Assembly: GCA_020072785.1 (NCBI GenBank)
Contig: JAIQGG010000002.1
Location: 124,001 to 188,000 of the forward strand
Direction of reading: 5' to 3'
Length of the DNA stretch: 64,000 bases
From: Terriglobia bacterium
Lineage (GTDB): Bacteria; Acidobacteriota; Terriglobia; Acidiferrales; UBA7541
The position numbers and the translations under genes are program-made. Position 1 is the stretch's first letter; the number at the start of each line of letters is the position of its first letter. Positions 24,758 to 34,652 of this stretch are shown here, piece by piece. The notes beneath the pieces were generated by a model. That model did not search any database and was not told the origin of the DNA. It saw only the letters and a list, made by a program, of their open reading frames with translations.

Positions 24758-27133
24758 ATGTTGCCATCTCACCTATCGCGAAGCACGGAACCCGCATCGG
24801 CCGCCGGCGGGCCGCTGGCCTATTGGCGGGTGGAGGGCTGTCTGCTCGAGCTGGGCGCGCTGCGTCCGGTCGGCTACGTTACCTGGAACGCGCAGAGCTT
24901 CTCCGAGCGCTGGGCCCGTCGCGCGGGCATGGCCGCCATGGCCCTGCTGCGCCCGCTGGTCTTTGCCGCCAGCCGCCAATGGGCCACGCGCTTTCTCTAT
25001 ATGCTGCTGCGCGGCGTCAGCCGCGACCGCCTGGACTCCCTCGGCGAAGAGTATTTTCAGTACGTGCTGAAGCCGCAGTTGCGCCAGGCCGCCGCCGCGG
25101 AACTTACCGAGGCCGTGCGCCGCGGGGAGCGCATCGCGCTGGTCAGCCAGGGCCTGGACCATATCATCCGCCCGCTGGCTCGGCATTTCGGCGTCGCTTG
25201 GCTCATCGCCAACCGCCTCGAATTCCGCGACGGCCACGCCACCGGCCGGCTCCTCGATCCGCTGGTCCTGCCGCGCGGCCCGCTCACCTGGCTCTCCAGC
25301 GGCTCGGCGAACGGCCGCATCGAGAAAGCGGCGTTGCTGCGCCAGCTCGGCGGCACCGGTGCCCCGGACTCGGCCGATGCCGCGTTGCAACCCGCGGCGC
25401 GCCCGAGCCCCAACGTGCAGCGCCCCGTCGTGCTCTTTGGCGCCGCCCCGCGCGTCCCGGAGCTGCGCGTGCGCGAGATGCTCGCCGGCAAGCACGTCCT
25501 GCTTATCGGCGTCACCGGCTTCATCGGCAAGGTCTGGCTGGTCAATCTCCTGGAAGACATCCCGCAGATCGGCAAGATCACCCTGCTGATCCGCCGCAAC
25601 CGCACCACCACTGCGCGGCGGCGCTTCGAAAAAATCGTGGAAGAGTCGCCGACCTTCGACACCCTCCAGGAACGCCATGGGCGCGGCCTGGCCGCCTTCC
25701 TGCAGCAGAAAGTGGAAGTGGTCGAAGGCGACGTCAGCGTCTCCGGGCTGGGCCTGGATGAATCCACGCGCGCGCGCCTTGGGAAATCGCTCGATCTCGT
25801 CGTCAACAGCGCCGGCCTCACCGATTTCAATCCCGACCTGCGCGACGCCCTCTCCTCTAACGTGGATTCCGCCGCGCACCTGCTCGAGTTCCTGCGCCAG
25901 TGCGATCACGCCGGGCTGATGCATCTCTCCACCTGCTACGTCATTGGCGCGCGCGACGGCCGCGTCACCGAGGAACTCCAGGAAAACTACAATCCCGCGC
26001 ACGACCCCGCATTTGACGCCGAGCGCGAGATCGCCTCCCTGCGCGAAACCATCCGCTGCGTCGAGGAGCGCGCCGAAAGCCCGGAACTTACCGCCGCGCT
26101 GCGCCGCCAGGCCCTCGGCCGCGGCGGCGACCCCGCGGACGTGCCGCAAGGCAAACTGGACGGCGTGCTCAAACGCAACCGCATCCGCTGGGCGCGCAAC
26201 CGCCTCACCCGCGTGGGCCTGCGCCGCGCCAGGCATCTCGGCTGGCCCAACACCTACACCTTCACCAAGAGTCTCGGCGAATCGCTTCTCGCGCGCCACG
26301 GGCGCGGCCTGGCCATCGCCGTCGTGCGCCCCTCCATCGTGGAGAGCTCCACGCGCTCGCCCTTCACCGGGTGGAACGAGGGCATCAACACTTCCGGCCC
26401 GCTCTCCTATCTGCTGGGCACCAACTTCCGCCAGCTCCCCTCCAACGAGCACAAGTGCCTCGACGTCATTCCCGTGGACATGGTCTGCCGCGGCATGACG
26501 CTCATCGCCGCCGCCGTCGTCAGCCGCTGCAACGCGCGCCTCTACCAGTTGGCCACCTCCGCCGTGAGTCCCTGCGACATGGGCCGCTCCATCGAATTAA
26601 CCGCTCTGGCGCACCGCAAGCACTACCGCACCCAGCCGGGCATGGAGCACTGGTTCAAGCGCAAGTTCGAAACCATCCCGGTCTCCAAGCTGCGCTACGA
26701 GCGCCTCTCCATCCCCATGCAGAAGGCGGTCGTCTCCCGCATCAACCGCCTCGCCGACTCCCTGGGCATGAAAAAGCCCCCGCTGGCCCGCCAGGAGCGC
26801 GACCTTATCCGCGCCGAAAAGCTGATCGAGCTCTACGAGCCGTTCATTCTCCACAACGAGCACGTTTTCGAGGCCGAGAACGCCCGCCTGCTCTCCGCCG
26901 TCCTTTCCCCGGAAGAACGCGAGCTCTTCGCGTTCGCTCCGGAAAACATTGACTGGTGGGACTACTGGATTAACATCCACATTCCGGCGCTGCGGCGCTG
27001 GTGCTATCCGCTCATGGAAGGGAGACCGCTCGAGGCGCGCGCCCCGCGGGAGCTCGACTGGCCGGGCGAAGCGGTGGGGGCGGCCGCGCCCGCCTCCGCG
27101 CCGCACTCCGATCCACTATGGCGATCTTCGTAA
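24758..27133 (+). CDS. Fatty acyl-CoA reductase with a degenerate N-terminal HAD domain
   Basis: About 791 residues. The N-terminal part (20-190) aligns with the layout of HAD-IB phosphatases, but the catalytic DxDGT is replaced by YWRVEG (22-27), so phosphatase activity is doubtful. A Pro-rich linker leads to a NAD-binding_4/FAR domain (about 245-640) with GVTGFIG (251-257) and the catalytic YxxxK at Tyr500-Lys504. A C-terminal 'sterile'-type region follows. Such enzymes reduce fatty acyl-CoA or acyl-ACP to the aldehyde or alcohol. It is the first gene of the lipid operon. The next gene starts inside its last codons (27118). The start is uncertain (TTG at 24686 is open upstream) and no clear ribosome site is visible. 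Confidence 0.8.
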   Translation: MLPSHLSRSTEPASAAGGPLAYWRVEGCLLELGALRPVGYVTWNAQSFSERWARRAGMAAMALLRPLVFAASRQWATRFLYMLLRGVSRDRLDSLGEEYFQYVLKPQLRQAAAAELTEAVRRGERIALVSQGLDHIIRPLARHFGVAWLIANRLEFRDGHATGRLLDPLVLPRGPLTWLSSGSANGRIEKAALLRQLGGTGAPDSADAALQPAARPSPNVQRPVVLFGAAPRVPELRVREMLAGKHVLLIGVTGFIGKVWLVNLLEDIPQIGKITLLIRRNRTTTARRRFEKIVEESPTFDTLQERHGRGLAAFLQQKVEVVEGDVSVSGLGLDESTRARLGKSLDLVVNSAGLTDFNPDLRDALSSNVDSAAHLLEFLRQCDHAGLMHLSTCYVIGARDGRVTEELQENYNPAHDPAFDAEREIASLRETIRCVEERAESPELTAALRRQALGRGGDPADVPQGKLDGVLKRNRIRWARNRLTRVGLRRARHLGWPNTYTFTKSLGESLLARHGRGLAIAVVRPSIVESSTRSPFTGWNEGINTSGPLSYLLGTNFRQLPSNEHKCLDVIPVDMVCRGMTLIAAAVVSRCNARLYQLATSAVSPCDMGRSIELTALAHRKHYRTQPGMEHWFKRKFETIPVSKLRYERLSIPMQKAVVSRINRLADSLGMKKPPLARQERDLIRAEKLIELYEPFILHNEHVFEAENARLLSAVLSPEERELFAFAPENIDWWDYWINIHIPALRRWCYPLMEGRPLEARAPRELDWPGEAVGAAAPASAPHSDPLWRSS

Positions 27134-28281
27134 CCGGCTCTACAGGCTATCTCGGCAGCTACATCGTTGCCGGGCTCTTCACCGGGCATCGCGAGCCCCT
27201 CAATCTCCTGGTGCGCGCCAAAACGCAGCAGGAGGCGCGCGAGCGCCTCTGGCAGTCGTTGCAGCTGCACTTCGCTTTTCCCGAATTCCAGGAGCACCTG
27301 CGCGGCCGCGTGCGCATCTTCCTCGGCGATCTCACCAGCGAACGCTTCGGCCTGAGCGGCGACGACTACCACGAGCTCGTGGACTCCACCGATTCGCTCA
27401 TCCATTGCGCCGCCTCGCTCAACCGCAAATCGGAAAAGCAGTGCCTCAACGTCAATCTTCGCGGCTCGCTGGAGGTCATCCAGCTCGCCCGCCGCGCTCA
27501 GGATCGCCACGGCCTGCGCCGCTACAGTCACGTCAGCACCGTGGCCGTCGCTGGGCGCCGCCAGAACGAAGTCGTCCAGGAAGACGCCTCCATTGACTGG
27601 GCCCGCTCCGACTATGATCCCTACGCGCGCACCAAGAAATTCTGCGAGCACATGGTCGCCCAGCTGCTCCCCGACGTGCCGCGCACCATCTTCCGCCCGG
27701 CCATCGTCCTCGGCGACAGCCGCCGTCCGGAAACCACGCAGTTCGACATGGTGCGCGCCTTCTCCGTCCTCGCTAGCCTTCCCGTGCTGCCGCTCCGCCC
27801 CGATGACCGGATCGACATTGTGCCCGCGGACTACGTCGGCAAGGCCATCGTCGCTATTCATCAGAAGGACCAGGCCGCGCACCGCATCTACCATCTGTCC
27901 TCCGGGACCGGCTCGCAGACCTGCCGCGAGCTCACCGACGCCCTGGCGCAGGCCGGCGGATGGCGCCGCCCGCTCTACTGGCCGGGACTCGGCGGGCCGT
28001 TTTCCTCCACCGTGAACTGGCTGGCGCGGCGCGGCGGTTCCCTGGGCCGCGGCGCGGCGCTGCTCCAGGTCTTCTGGCCGTATCTGGTGTGGAACACGGT
28101 CTTCGACAATTCCCGCGTCGTCGCCGAACTGGGCGAGGCCCCTGCGAAATTTTCCGCCTACGCCTATCCGCTCCTGAAATTCAGCCGCGAAAACCACTTC
28201 CGCTATCCGGCGCAGCCCTGGCCTGCCAGCGCCGCGGCCGATGCCGCCGCCAAAGGAGCGGCGGGGAGCGCCGCCGTATGA
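27118..28281 (+). CDS. NAD(P)-dependent thioester reductase/SDR-type protein
   Basis: A 387-residue extended short-chain reductase of the NAD-binding_4 group. The nucleotide loop GSTGYLG (6-12) and the catalytic Tyr169-x3-Lys173 (YARTK) are present, with [16 protein letters not shown] in the substrate-side region. It is a close functional relative of the FAR domain in the preceding gene, so the cluster has two reductases and could carry out aldehyde-then-alcohol reduction or reduce two different acyl chains. It begins 16 bases before the previous stop, and its own TGA overlaps the next ATG. The Pro/Ala-rich tail (about 370-387) is not conserved. Confidence 0.85.
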   Translation: MAIFVTGSTGYLGSYIVAGLFTGHREPLNLLVRAKTQQEARERLWQSLQLHFAFPEFQEHLRGRVRIFLGDLTSERFGLSGDDYHELVDSTDSLIHCAASLNRKSEKQCLNVNLRGSLEVIQLARRAQDRHGLRRYSHVSTVAVAGRRQNEVVQEDASIDWARSDYDPYARTKKFCEHMVAQLLPDVPRTIFRPAIVLGDSRRPETTQFDMVRAFSVLASLPVLPLRPDDRIDIVPADYVGKAIVAIHQKDQAAHRIYHLSSGTGSQTCRELTDALAQAGGWRRPLYWPGLGGPFSSTVNWLARRGGSLGRGAALLQVFWPYLVWNTVFDNSRVVAELGEAPAKFSAYAYPLLKFSRENHFRYPAQPWPASAAADAAAKGAAGSAAV

Positions 28282-29720
28282 CCGATTTTCTCCTCGTTGC
28301 CTGGGTCAGCGCGCTGATCGAGATCACGCGCATCGGCTGGGTGTGCGGACTCGGCCGCCGCTGGACCCCCGGGGAAAAACTCAAGCTGCTCTTTGCCGGC
28401 TACAACGGCACGCGCAACACCGGCGCCGACGTCCGCGTGGAGGAGATGCTGCGCCAGGTGCGCCACGTACTTGGTGCCGAGCACGTGGACTTCAGCGTCA
28501 TGACCCAGAACTTCAAGCGCACGCGCGGTTATTTCGCGGGCACTCGCCAGGCGCATCTCCCCGACGTCTACCCGCCGTTTCTCTTCCGCGAGGTGCGCGC
28601 CAATCACGGAGTCATCGCCTGCGAAGGCTCGATGTTCAAGAGCAAGTTCGCCAACGCCCTCACCACCATGATGATCGGCTCCCTAGGCATCGCCTCCGCC
28701 GAGAACAAGCTTTCCGTGGGCTACGGCGCCGAAGCCGGCCACATGGATTCGCTCCTCGAGCGCATGTGCGCGCGCTACGTCCGCGATTCGCTGATCATCA
28801 CTCGCAATCCCGAATCGCAGACCCTTCTCAGCCGCCTGGGCGTTCCCACCGAGCTCGGTACGGACACCGCCTGGACTTTCGAACCGCACCCGCCCGAATA
28901 CGGCCGTCAGGCTCTCCGCGCAGCCGGCTGGGACGAGAAGACTCCGGTCCTCGTCCTGTGTCCCATCCACCCCTTCTGGTGGCCGGTGAAGGCTTCCATC
29001 GCCAAGTATCTGGCGCGCGTCACCACCGGCGCTTTCCAGGATAGCCAGTACCGCACCGTTTATTTCCACGAGTCCGGCGCCGCCGTGGACGCCAAGTACC
29101 GCCACTACATCTCCGCCTTCGCCCGTGCCACCGCGGCCTTCCGCGAGCGCCACAACGTTTTTCCCGTGCTGGTGGCCATGGAGCGGCTTGACGCCCGCGC
29201 CTGCCGCGACGTCGCCGCGCTGCTTCCCGGCACTCCGGTGCTCACCTCGGACGACTACGATATGTTCCAGCTCGTCAGCATCCTGCGCCAGTGCGCGCTG
29301 ATGGTCTCCTCGCGCTATCACGGCATCGTCACCTCCATGCCCGGGCTGGTCGCCTCTGCCGGCGTCACCATGGACGAGCGCATCCACAATCTCATGACCG
29401 AGCGCGGCCACCAGCACCTCCTCCTCACCGTGGATGACCCGGAGCTCGAGCCCAAGCTGCTGGCCGTCCTCGAGCGCCTGCATGCGGAGCAGGAGGCCGT
29501 GCGCGAGGGCATTGCGCGCACCGTCGTGCGCAACCTCAAGGTCATGGCGCGCATGGGCGTCTTCCTCGAGGATGCCGTCCGCCGCCAGTACCCCGAATTT
29601 CCGCTGCGCAGCGGCGTTCTCCGCTGGGAAGACTATCTCCCGCCGCTCAGCCCGAATCTGCGCGCGCTCGCCGCGCGCTACGAATCCGCTCCGGAGCTTG
29701 CGCGCGCCGCGCAATCCTGA
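28278..29720 (+). CDS. Polysaccharide pyruvyl transferase-family protein
   Basis: A 480-residue protein with the PF04230-type fold. The family landmarks [18 protein letters not shown] (about 37-54), [12 protein letters not shown], and the C-terminal [14 protein letters not shown] are clear. Enzymes of this family add pyruvyl ketals from PEP to sugars; some members instead modify other phospho- or glyco-compounds. Its position inside a lipid operon suggests modification of a glycolipid or lipid head group, which would be unusual. A hydrophobic N-terminus ([19 protein letters not shown]) may anchor it to the membrane. It is coupled by ATGA to the gene before and is followed after 5 bases by the ligase gene. 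Confidence 0.75.
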   Translation: MTDFLLVAWVSALIEITRIGWVCGLGRRWTPGEKLKLLFAGYNGTRNTGADVRVEEMLRQVRHVLGAEHVDFSVMTQNFKRTRGYFAGTRQAHLPDVYPPFLFREVRANHGVIACEGSMFKSKFANALTTMMIGSLGIASAENKLSVGYGAEAGHMDSLLERMCARYVRDSLIITRNPESQTLLSRLGVPTELGTDTAWTFEPHPPEYGRQALRAAGWDEKTPVLVLCPIHPFWWPVKASIAKYLARVTTGAFQDSQYRTVYFHESGAAVDAKYRHYISAFARATAAFRERHNVFPVLVAMERLDARACRDVAALLPGTPVLTSDDYDMFQLVSILRQCALMVSSRYHGIVTSMPGLVASAGVTMDERIHNLMTERGHQHLLLTVDDPELEPKLLAVLERLHAEQEAVREGIARTVVRNLKVMARMGVFLEDAVRRQYPEFPLRSGVLRWEDYLPPLSPNLRALAARYESAPELARAAQS

Positions 29721-29725
29721 TTCCC

Positions 29726-31495
29726 ATGGCCAATTTTCTCGAAAACATCTTTGCGCAGCTCCAGCAGGCCGCGGACCGCGTGGTCCTGCAGGAGCTGCAA
29801 GCTGGAGGCATGGCTAGCGTGCGCGGTAGGGAACTTCTCGACCAGGTCCGCCACGCCCGCGCCTTTTTGCGCCGGGCTGGCCTCCAGCCCGGCGACTGCT
29901 GCGCCCTGCTCGGCCCCAACTCCATCCGTTGGATCGCACTGGACCTGGCGCTGATGGCCGAAGGCCTCGTGGTCATCCCGCTTTATGCGCGCCAGGCTCC
30001 CGCCGAGCTCGCCGCCATGCTCCAGGACGCCCAGCCGCGCTTCCTCTTCTGCAGCGACGCGCCGCTCGGGGAGAGCATCGCCGATCTGTGGCCGCCCAGT
30101 GGACCGCTCAGTGGACCACAAATTCCGCCGCGCGTGCTCTTCGAGGAGGTCTTGTGCGGGGACGCCGCCGGCGCGGCTGCAGCCATCCCCGATGCGCCCG
30201 TGGCTTTGCAGGATTCCGCGCTCCTGACCATCATCTACACCTCCGGCACCTCGGGCGAGGCCAAGGGCGTGTGCCTGAATCTGGGTAACGTCAATCACAT
30301 GCTCGGCTGCACCACCGCGCGGCTGAACCAGCTTATGGTTTCGGCATCCCGTCCCGACCGGGTCTTCCACTATTTGCCCTTCAATTTTGCCGGCTCGTGG
30401 ATACTGCTCCTCTCTTGCCTCGCGCGCGAGAGCCAGCTCACGCTCTCCACGGACCTCGCGCGCCTCGCGGACGACATGCGCCTCGCCGCCCCGGACTATT
30501 TCCTGAACGTGCCCACGCTGCTCGAGCGCGTGCGCCGTGGCGTCGAGGAGGCCATCGCCAGGCGCAGCAAGCCCATCCGCATGCTGTTTGCCCGGGCGCG
30601 CACCGCCTGGCAGCGCCAACACGCCGGACGCGGGCAGGCCTTCGACGGCGTGTGGTTCGATCTCGGCCGCATGCTCCTCTTTTCCAAAATCCGCGCGCGC
30701 TTCGGCCCCCACCTGCGCGCCATCATCTGCGGCTCCGCGCCCCTGGCCCCAGAGACCCAGCAGTTCTTCCACATGTTGGGCATCCCCGTCCTGCAGGTCT
30801 ACGGACTCACGGAAACCACGGCCATCTGCACCATGGACGATCCACGCCAGCCTCCCGAGCCCGGTTTCGTGGGTCCGGCCATCCCGGGGATCGAGATGAA
30901 GATCGGGGAACACGAGGAGATCCTCGTGCGCGGCCCGCACATCTTCCCCGGTTACTGGAAGCGCCCGGAAGAGACGGCCCGCGTGCTGCAGGACGGGTGG
31001 TTCCACACCGGCGACCAGGGTGAGGTCAACGTGCGCGGCAACTGGCGCATCGTCGGCCGCCTCAAAAACCTCATCATTCTCAATTCCGGCCACAATATCG
31101 CTCCCGAGCCCATCGAGGAGAAGCTGCAGCAGCTTCTCCCCGCCGCGCAGCAGGTGGTCCTGGTGGGCAACGGCCGTGGTTACCTGGGTGTGCTGGTCAG
31201 CGGCGCCGTGAAAGAATCCGCCGTCCAGGCCGCGCTCGGCGCCGTCAATCCGGGTTTGCCCCATTACCGCCAGCTGCGCGGCTTCCGCGTCCTCGGCGAA
31301 GCTTTTACCCCGGAAAATGGCTTGCTCACGGCCAACGGCAAGCTCCGCCGCGACGCCATCAACTCCCGCTTCGCTTCCGAAATCAATGCCATGTACGATG
31401 TCACGGCTGACCGCGAAGCGGTCGGCAAGCAAGGTGGCCGCGAAGCGGCCAACAAGCAGGGTGACCGCAAAGCGGTCAACAGGAAGCCGGCATGA
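29726..31495 (+). CDS. AMP-forming acyl-CoA/acyl-ACP ligase with a repeat-made tail
   Basis: A 589-residue ANL-superfamily enzyme that adenylates a fatty acid and loads it onto CoA or ACP. Core motifs are TIIYTSGTSGEAKG (about 169-182), VYGLTETTAI and GWFHTGDQGEV, followed by GRLKNLII at the hinge. The last 29 residues are unlike the family: they are three 9-residue copies (DREAVGKQG, GREAANKQG, DRKAVNRKP) encoded by the 27-bp tandem repeat at 31409-31478. That tail is basic and probably disordered. The stop overlaps the ATG of the enoyl-CoA hydratase gene (ATGA). Substrate chain length cannot be read from the sequence. Confidence 0.88.
   Translation: MANFLENIFAQLQQAADRVVLQELQAGGMASVRGRELLDQVRHARAFLRRAGLQPGDCCALLGPNSIRWIALDLALMAEGLVVIPLYARQAPAELAAMLQDAQPRFLFCSDAPLGESIADLWPPSGPLSGPQIPPRVLFEEVLCGDAAGAAAAIPDAPVALQDSALLTIIYTSGTSGEAKGVCLNLGNVNHMLGCTTARLNQLMVSASRPDRVFHYLPFNFAGSWILLLSCLARESQLTLSTDLARLADDMRLAAPDYFLNVPTLLERVRRGVEEAIARRSKPIRMLFARARTAWQRQHAGRGQAFDGVWFDLGRMLLFSKIRARFGPHLRAIICGSAPLAPETQQFFHMLGIPVLQVYGLTETTAICTMDDPRQPPEPGFVGPAIPGIEMKIGEHEEILVRGPHIFPGYWKRPEETARVLQDGWFHTGDQGEVNVRGNWRIVGRLKNLIILNSGHNIAPEPIEEKLQQLLPAAQQVVLVGNGRGYLGVLVSGAVKESAVQAALGAVNPGLPHYRQLRGFRVLGEAFTPENGLLTANGKLRRDAINSRFASEINAMYDVTADREAVGKQGGREAANKQGDRKAVNRKPA
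31409..31478. repeat. Three 27-bp tandem copies of the dispersed palindrome, inside coding sequence
   Basis: Palindromic units GACCGC-GAA-GCGGTC (31409-31423), GGCCGC-GAA-GCGGCC (31436-31450) and GACCGC-AAA-GCGGTC (31463-31477) repeat with an exact 27-base period. The frame is kept, so they add nine-residue repeats to the ligase C-terminus. The units are the reverse-loop form of the element seen at 16298 and 32669. Confidence 0.85.
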
Positions 31496-32295
31496 AATCC
31501 TTTACGGGCAAAACGCTGCGCTGGGAATGGCGCGAGGGCATCCTCGAACTGACGCTCGACCGCGAGCCCGCCAACGAGATCGGCTCGGAGATGCTCTCGG
31601 AACTGGAGAAATTTGCCGCCGCGCTCGAAGCGCTCTCTTCCGAAACCAGCGCGTGCATTATCTCCAGCGCGCGCAAGCACGGCTTTTCCGCGGGCGCCGA
31701 CCTGCGCGAGCTGTATCATGCCGCCGCTCCGCTTGCCGAAAAAGAGCGCCTGGCAGGCGTGCGCGATTTCCTCGAGCGCATCCACAAGGTTCTGAACGCC
31801 CTGGATGCCGCTCCGCTCGTGACCATCGCCGCGGTACACGGCGTCTGCTTCGGCGGGGGCCTCGAGCTGGCCCTGGCCTGCGACCTCATCGTTGCCGACA
31901 AGATGGCCCGTTTCGCCTTTCCCGAGCTGCGCCTCGGCCTGATCCCCGGCTTCGGCGGCATCCCCCGCCTCAAGCGCGACTTGGGCAACGCTTTCGTCCG
32001 CGATCTCCTGCTTACCGGCCGCAGCGTGAATGCCGCGCGCGCCCAGGCCGTGGGCCTCGTTGCGCAGCTCGCCGCCGAGGGCGAAGCGCTCCGCCTGGCG
32101 CGCTCCACCGCCGCGCAGGTCGCCAAGTTCGACGCCGGCGCGCGCATCGCCGCCAAGAAATTCATCAAGCCCATCCCCAGCGAAGAGCTGCGCCGTGAAA
32201 TCGATATCTTCTGTGAACTATTCATGCGCCCCGCAGTCATGGCCGGCCTCAAAAAATTCGTCGCGTCCACCGACGCCATGCCCTACCTGCCCTGA
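31492..32295 (+). CDS. Enoyl-CoA hydratase/isomerase family protein
   Basis: A 267-residue crotonase-fold enzyme. Oxyanion-hole segments are recognisable: SAGADLRELY and VHGVCFGGGLELALACDLIVA, then FAFPELRLGLIPGFGG with the catalytic acid position (FPEL, a Glu as in hydratases). The substrate in this cluster is unknown; it may act on an acyl-CoA or acyl-ACP intermediate feeding the reductases. It overlaps the preceding ligase stop by four bases and is followed by a 167-base gap. Length and motif order are typical. Confidence 0.87.
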   Translation: MKSFTGKTLRWEWREGILELTLDREPANEIGSEMLSELEKFAAALEALSSETSACIISSARKHGFSAGADLRELYHAAAPLAEKERLAGVRDFLERIHKVLNALDAAPLVTIAAVHGVCFGGGLELALACDLIVADKMARFAFPELRLGLIPGFGGIPRLKRDLGNAFVRDLLLTGRSVNAARAQAVGLVAQLAAEGEALRLARSTAAQVAKFDAGARIAAKKFIKPIPSEELRREIDIFCELFMRPAVMAGLKKFVASTDAMPYLP

Positions 32296-32462
32296 TCTCC
32301 GCCGCCCGCCACTTTACTGTTTGGGGCCCTGCTTGCCGCAAACCCCCGCGAACGTGGCATGGTTAGTAGTAACCCGGCCGCGACATTGCACTGTACGGAC
32401 AAGCATCCCCGGGAATCCCGGGACGCAAATCGCTCCCTTGTCCGCAGCAGGAAGGAGCCTTC

Positions 32463-34322
32463 ATGCGCCGTACCGTTCTTCGAGGAATCGCCGCGTTTCT
32501 CGTTTGCTTCTGCGGCGCGCACGCGGCTTCCGCGCAGCTCCCCGTGGCCTCCTTTCCTGCCCCCGCGCCGCAGTATGAAATCCGCGTCGAAAAGAGCGTA
32601 CGCGTGCCCATGCGCGACTCCGTGCTCCTCTCCACCGATCTCTATTTCCCGGTGACCGCGAACCCTGTTGACCGCTTCGCGGTCACAAAGATAAAGGATC
32701 GCTTCCCCGTCATCCTCATTCGCACTCCCTACGACAAAAACGCGGAATGGAACGTCGCCAACGCCCGGCGCTTTGCCGGGCAGGGCTACGTCGTCGCCGT
32801 GCAGGACGTGCGCGGGAAATATGAATCCGGAGGCAGTTTCACCGTTTCCGCCGCGGACACCGAGGACGGCACGGCTACTGTCGAGTGGCTGGCCGAACAG
32901 CCCTGGTCCTCCGGGAAGATCGGCACCACGGGCTGCTCCTATTCCGGCGAAAACCAGGTGGAGATGGCCAAGAACCGCAGCGTGCACCATCTGGCGATGA
33001 TCCCCCAGGCCGCCAGCGGCGCCCTGCAGTATTTCGGCGCGCGGCGCGGCGGCGCCTTCGAGCTGGCGGCGAGCGCGGACTGGTTTCTCTCGAACGGCGT
33101 AAAGGAGCGGCCGCGGGCAGCGCCCGGGGCGTCCCCTCCGGCCGGATTCACTCCGCCGAAAGTAGACTGGCCCGTGCTCTGGCGGAGCCTGCCGCTGAAG
33201 GGCCTGATGAGCCGCGCGGAAATGCCCGCGACAGACTGGGACGACTTCGTCGCGCACCCCGAGGGCGATCCCTGGTGGCGCACCCTCGGCTACGTCACCA
33301 GCGCGGACAAGTTCGATGTGCCCGCCCTGTTCGTGGATTCCTGGTACGACTACGGCGCGGGCGACACCTTCCGCCTCCTGGACCTGCTGCAGAAAAACAG
33401 CGAGAGCCAGCTCGCCCGCGACAATCAGTTCGTCGTCATCGCACCCACCACGCACTGCCGCTACGAGCAGGCCACGGAGCATACCGTGGTGGGTACGCGC
33501 GATCTCGGCGACGCGCGCTTCGATCTTTTCGGTCTCTATCTCGCCTGGTTCGACCACTGGCTCAAGGGCGCGGACAACGGCGTCCAGAAAATGCCCAAGG
33601 TGCAGCTCTTCGTCATGGGCAAGAATGAGTGGCGCGGCGAAAACGAGTGGCCTCTGGCCCGCACCCAGTTCATGCAGGTCTACCTGAGCAGCGAGGGGCA
33701 TGCCAACAGCCGCTTTGGCGACGGCGTTCTTTCCCTCGACCGCCCCGCGGAGGAAACTCCCGACCACTATGTCTACGATCCGCGCTCGCCCGTGCCCTCC
33801 ACCGGTGGACCGGACTGGGGCGCAGCCCTGGGCGACCTGAAATCCGGCGCCGTGGATCAGTCCGACGTCGAGATGCGCCAGGATGTCCTCGTTTACACCA
33901 CGCCGCTCCTCGAAAAGGGCGCCGAAGTGACCGGCCCGGTCGAGGTCGTCCTCTACGTCAGCTCGGACGCTCCGGACACGGACTTCACCGCCAAGCTCGT
34001 GGACGTCTATCCCGACGGCACCGCCTACAACGTGCAGGAAGGCATCCAGCGCGCGCGCTACCGCGAGGGCTACGACAAGCCGGCGTTCCTGAAGCCCGGC
34101 GAAACCTACGAGCTGCACATCAACCTCAACGCCACCAGCAATTACTTCGGCCCCGGCCACCGCATCCGCCTGGAAATCTCTTCCAGCAACTTTCCGCGCT
34201 TCGACCGCAACCTCAACACCGGCGGCGCCAACTTTGACGGAGCGGTCTGGCATGTGGCCCGCAACACCGTTTACCACTCCGGCTCCCACGTCTCCTATAT
34301 CCTCCTGCCGGTCATCCCCTGA
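32463..34322 (+). CDS. Secreted CocE/NonD-family (S15-type) hydrolase
   Basis: A 619-residue alpha/beta hydrolase of the X-Pro dipeptidyl-peptidase/cocaine-esterase group. A Sec signal peptide is evident (MRRTVLRGIAAFLVCFCGAHAASAQ). The nucleophile elbow GCSYSG (near residues 160-165) carries the catalytic Ser. The C-terminal jelly-roll region (about 430-619) is typical. The protein would act in the periplasm or outside the cell on an amide or ester. It has its own leader region after the hydratase gene and may be an insertion into the lipid cluster rather than a member. Residues about 67-75 (PVDRFAVTK) are encoded by the dispersed palindrome at 32669. Confidence 0.9.
   Translation: MRRTVLRGIAAFLVCFCGAHAASAQLPVASFPAPAPQYEIRVEKSVRVPMRDSVLLSTDLYFPVTANPVDRFAVTKIKDRFPVILIRTPYDKNAEWNVANARRFAGQGYVVAVQDVRGKYESGGSFTVSAADTEDGTATVEWLAEQPWSSGKIGTTGCSYSGENQVEMAKNRSVHHLAMIPQAASGALQYFGARRGGAFELAASADWFLSNGVKERPRAAPGASPPAGFTPPKVDWPVLWRSLPLKGLMSRAEMPATDWDDFVAHPEGDPWWRTLGYVTSADKFDVPALFVDSWYDYGAGDTFRLLDLLQKNSESQLARDNQFVVIAPTTHCRYEQATEHTVVGTRDLGDARFDLFGLYLAWFDHWLKGADNGVQKMPKVQLFVMGKNEWRGENEWPLARTQFMQVYLSSEGHANSRFGDGVLSLDRPAEETPDHYVYDPRSPVPSTGGPDWGAALGDLKSGAVDQSDVEMRQDVLVYTTPLLEKGAEVTGPVEVVLYVSSDAPDTDFTAKLVDVYPDGTAYNVQEGIQRARYREGYDKPAFLKPGETYELHINLNATSNYFGPGHRIRLEISSSNFPRFDRNLNTGGANFDGAVWHVARNTVYHSGSHVSYILLPVIP
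32669..32685. repeat. Dispersed palindrome inside the CocE-type hydrolase gene
   Basis: Same 17-base TGACCGC-TTC-GCGGTCA as at 16298-16314, here in frame and coding for residues within the mature hydrolase, just after an acidic/neutral strand near residue 68. Confidence 0.8.
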
Positions 34323-34409
34323 TGTGGCCCTGGCTGGGCCGCTGCACAGGCGGATTTTCCCCGCCACTTTCGCTTTTCCATCTCCCGCGGGGATGATAAA
34401 TTCATTGCT

Positions 34410-34652
34410 ATGCGTACACTGGAGCAGACCACGCAGGAAGTCCTCGCCCTGGCGGCTCAGCATTTCCACGTGCCCCTCGAGACGCTGGCGCCGAACGACG
34501 ACTTCTTCAAGAAGCTGGGCATTGACAGCCTGCAGGCCCTCGAGCTGCTCACCCGCCTCGAAAACCATTTCGGCATCGAGCTCCCCGACTACGAAGTGCA
34601 GGGCGTCAGCGATTTCCGCACCCTCGCTGACCGCATCCAGGCCCGCCTGTAA
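34410..34652 (+). CDS. Stand-alone acyl carrier protein
   Basis: An 80-residue ACP. The phosphopantetheine attachment Ser40 lies in [11 protein letters not shown], the standard motif. Helices flanking the site are visible and the length is normal. It is not the housekeeping FAS ACP by context: it sits directly before an acyl ligase, which starts on its stop codon (TAATG at 34650), so the ligase probably charges this ACP. A loose -10-like sequence (GATAAA, 34395-34400) lies 9 bases before the ATG, with no ribosome site, suggesting a leaderless or upstream-derived transcript. Confidence 0.9.
   Translation: MRTLEQTTQEVLALAAQHFHVPLETLAPNDDFFKKLGIDSLQALELLTRLENHFGIELPDYEVQGVSDFRTLADRIQARL

Noticed and set aside
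24773-26452. Large antisense frames in the lipid locus (also at 29678-31432, 32283-34568 and 34589-36244)
   Set aside because: Typical antisense shadows of codon-biased genes; Ala/Gly/Val/Glu-rich, no motifs, and each sits exactly opposite a gene with strong family signatures.
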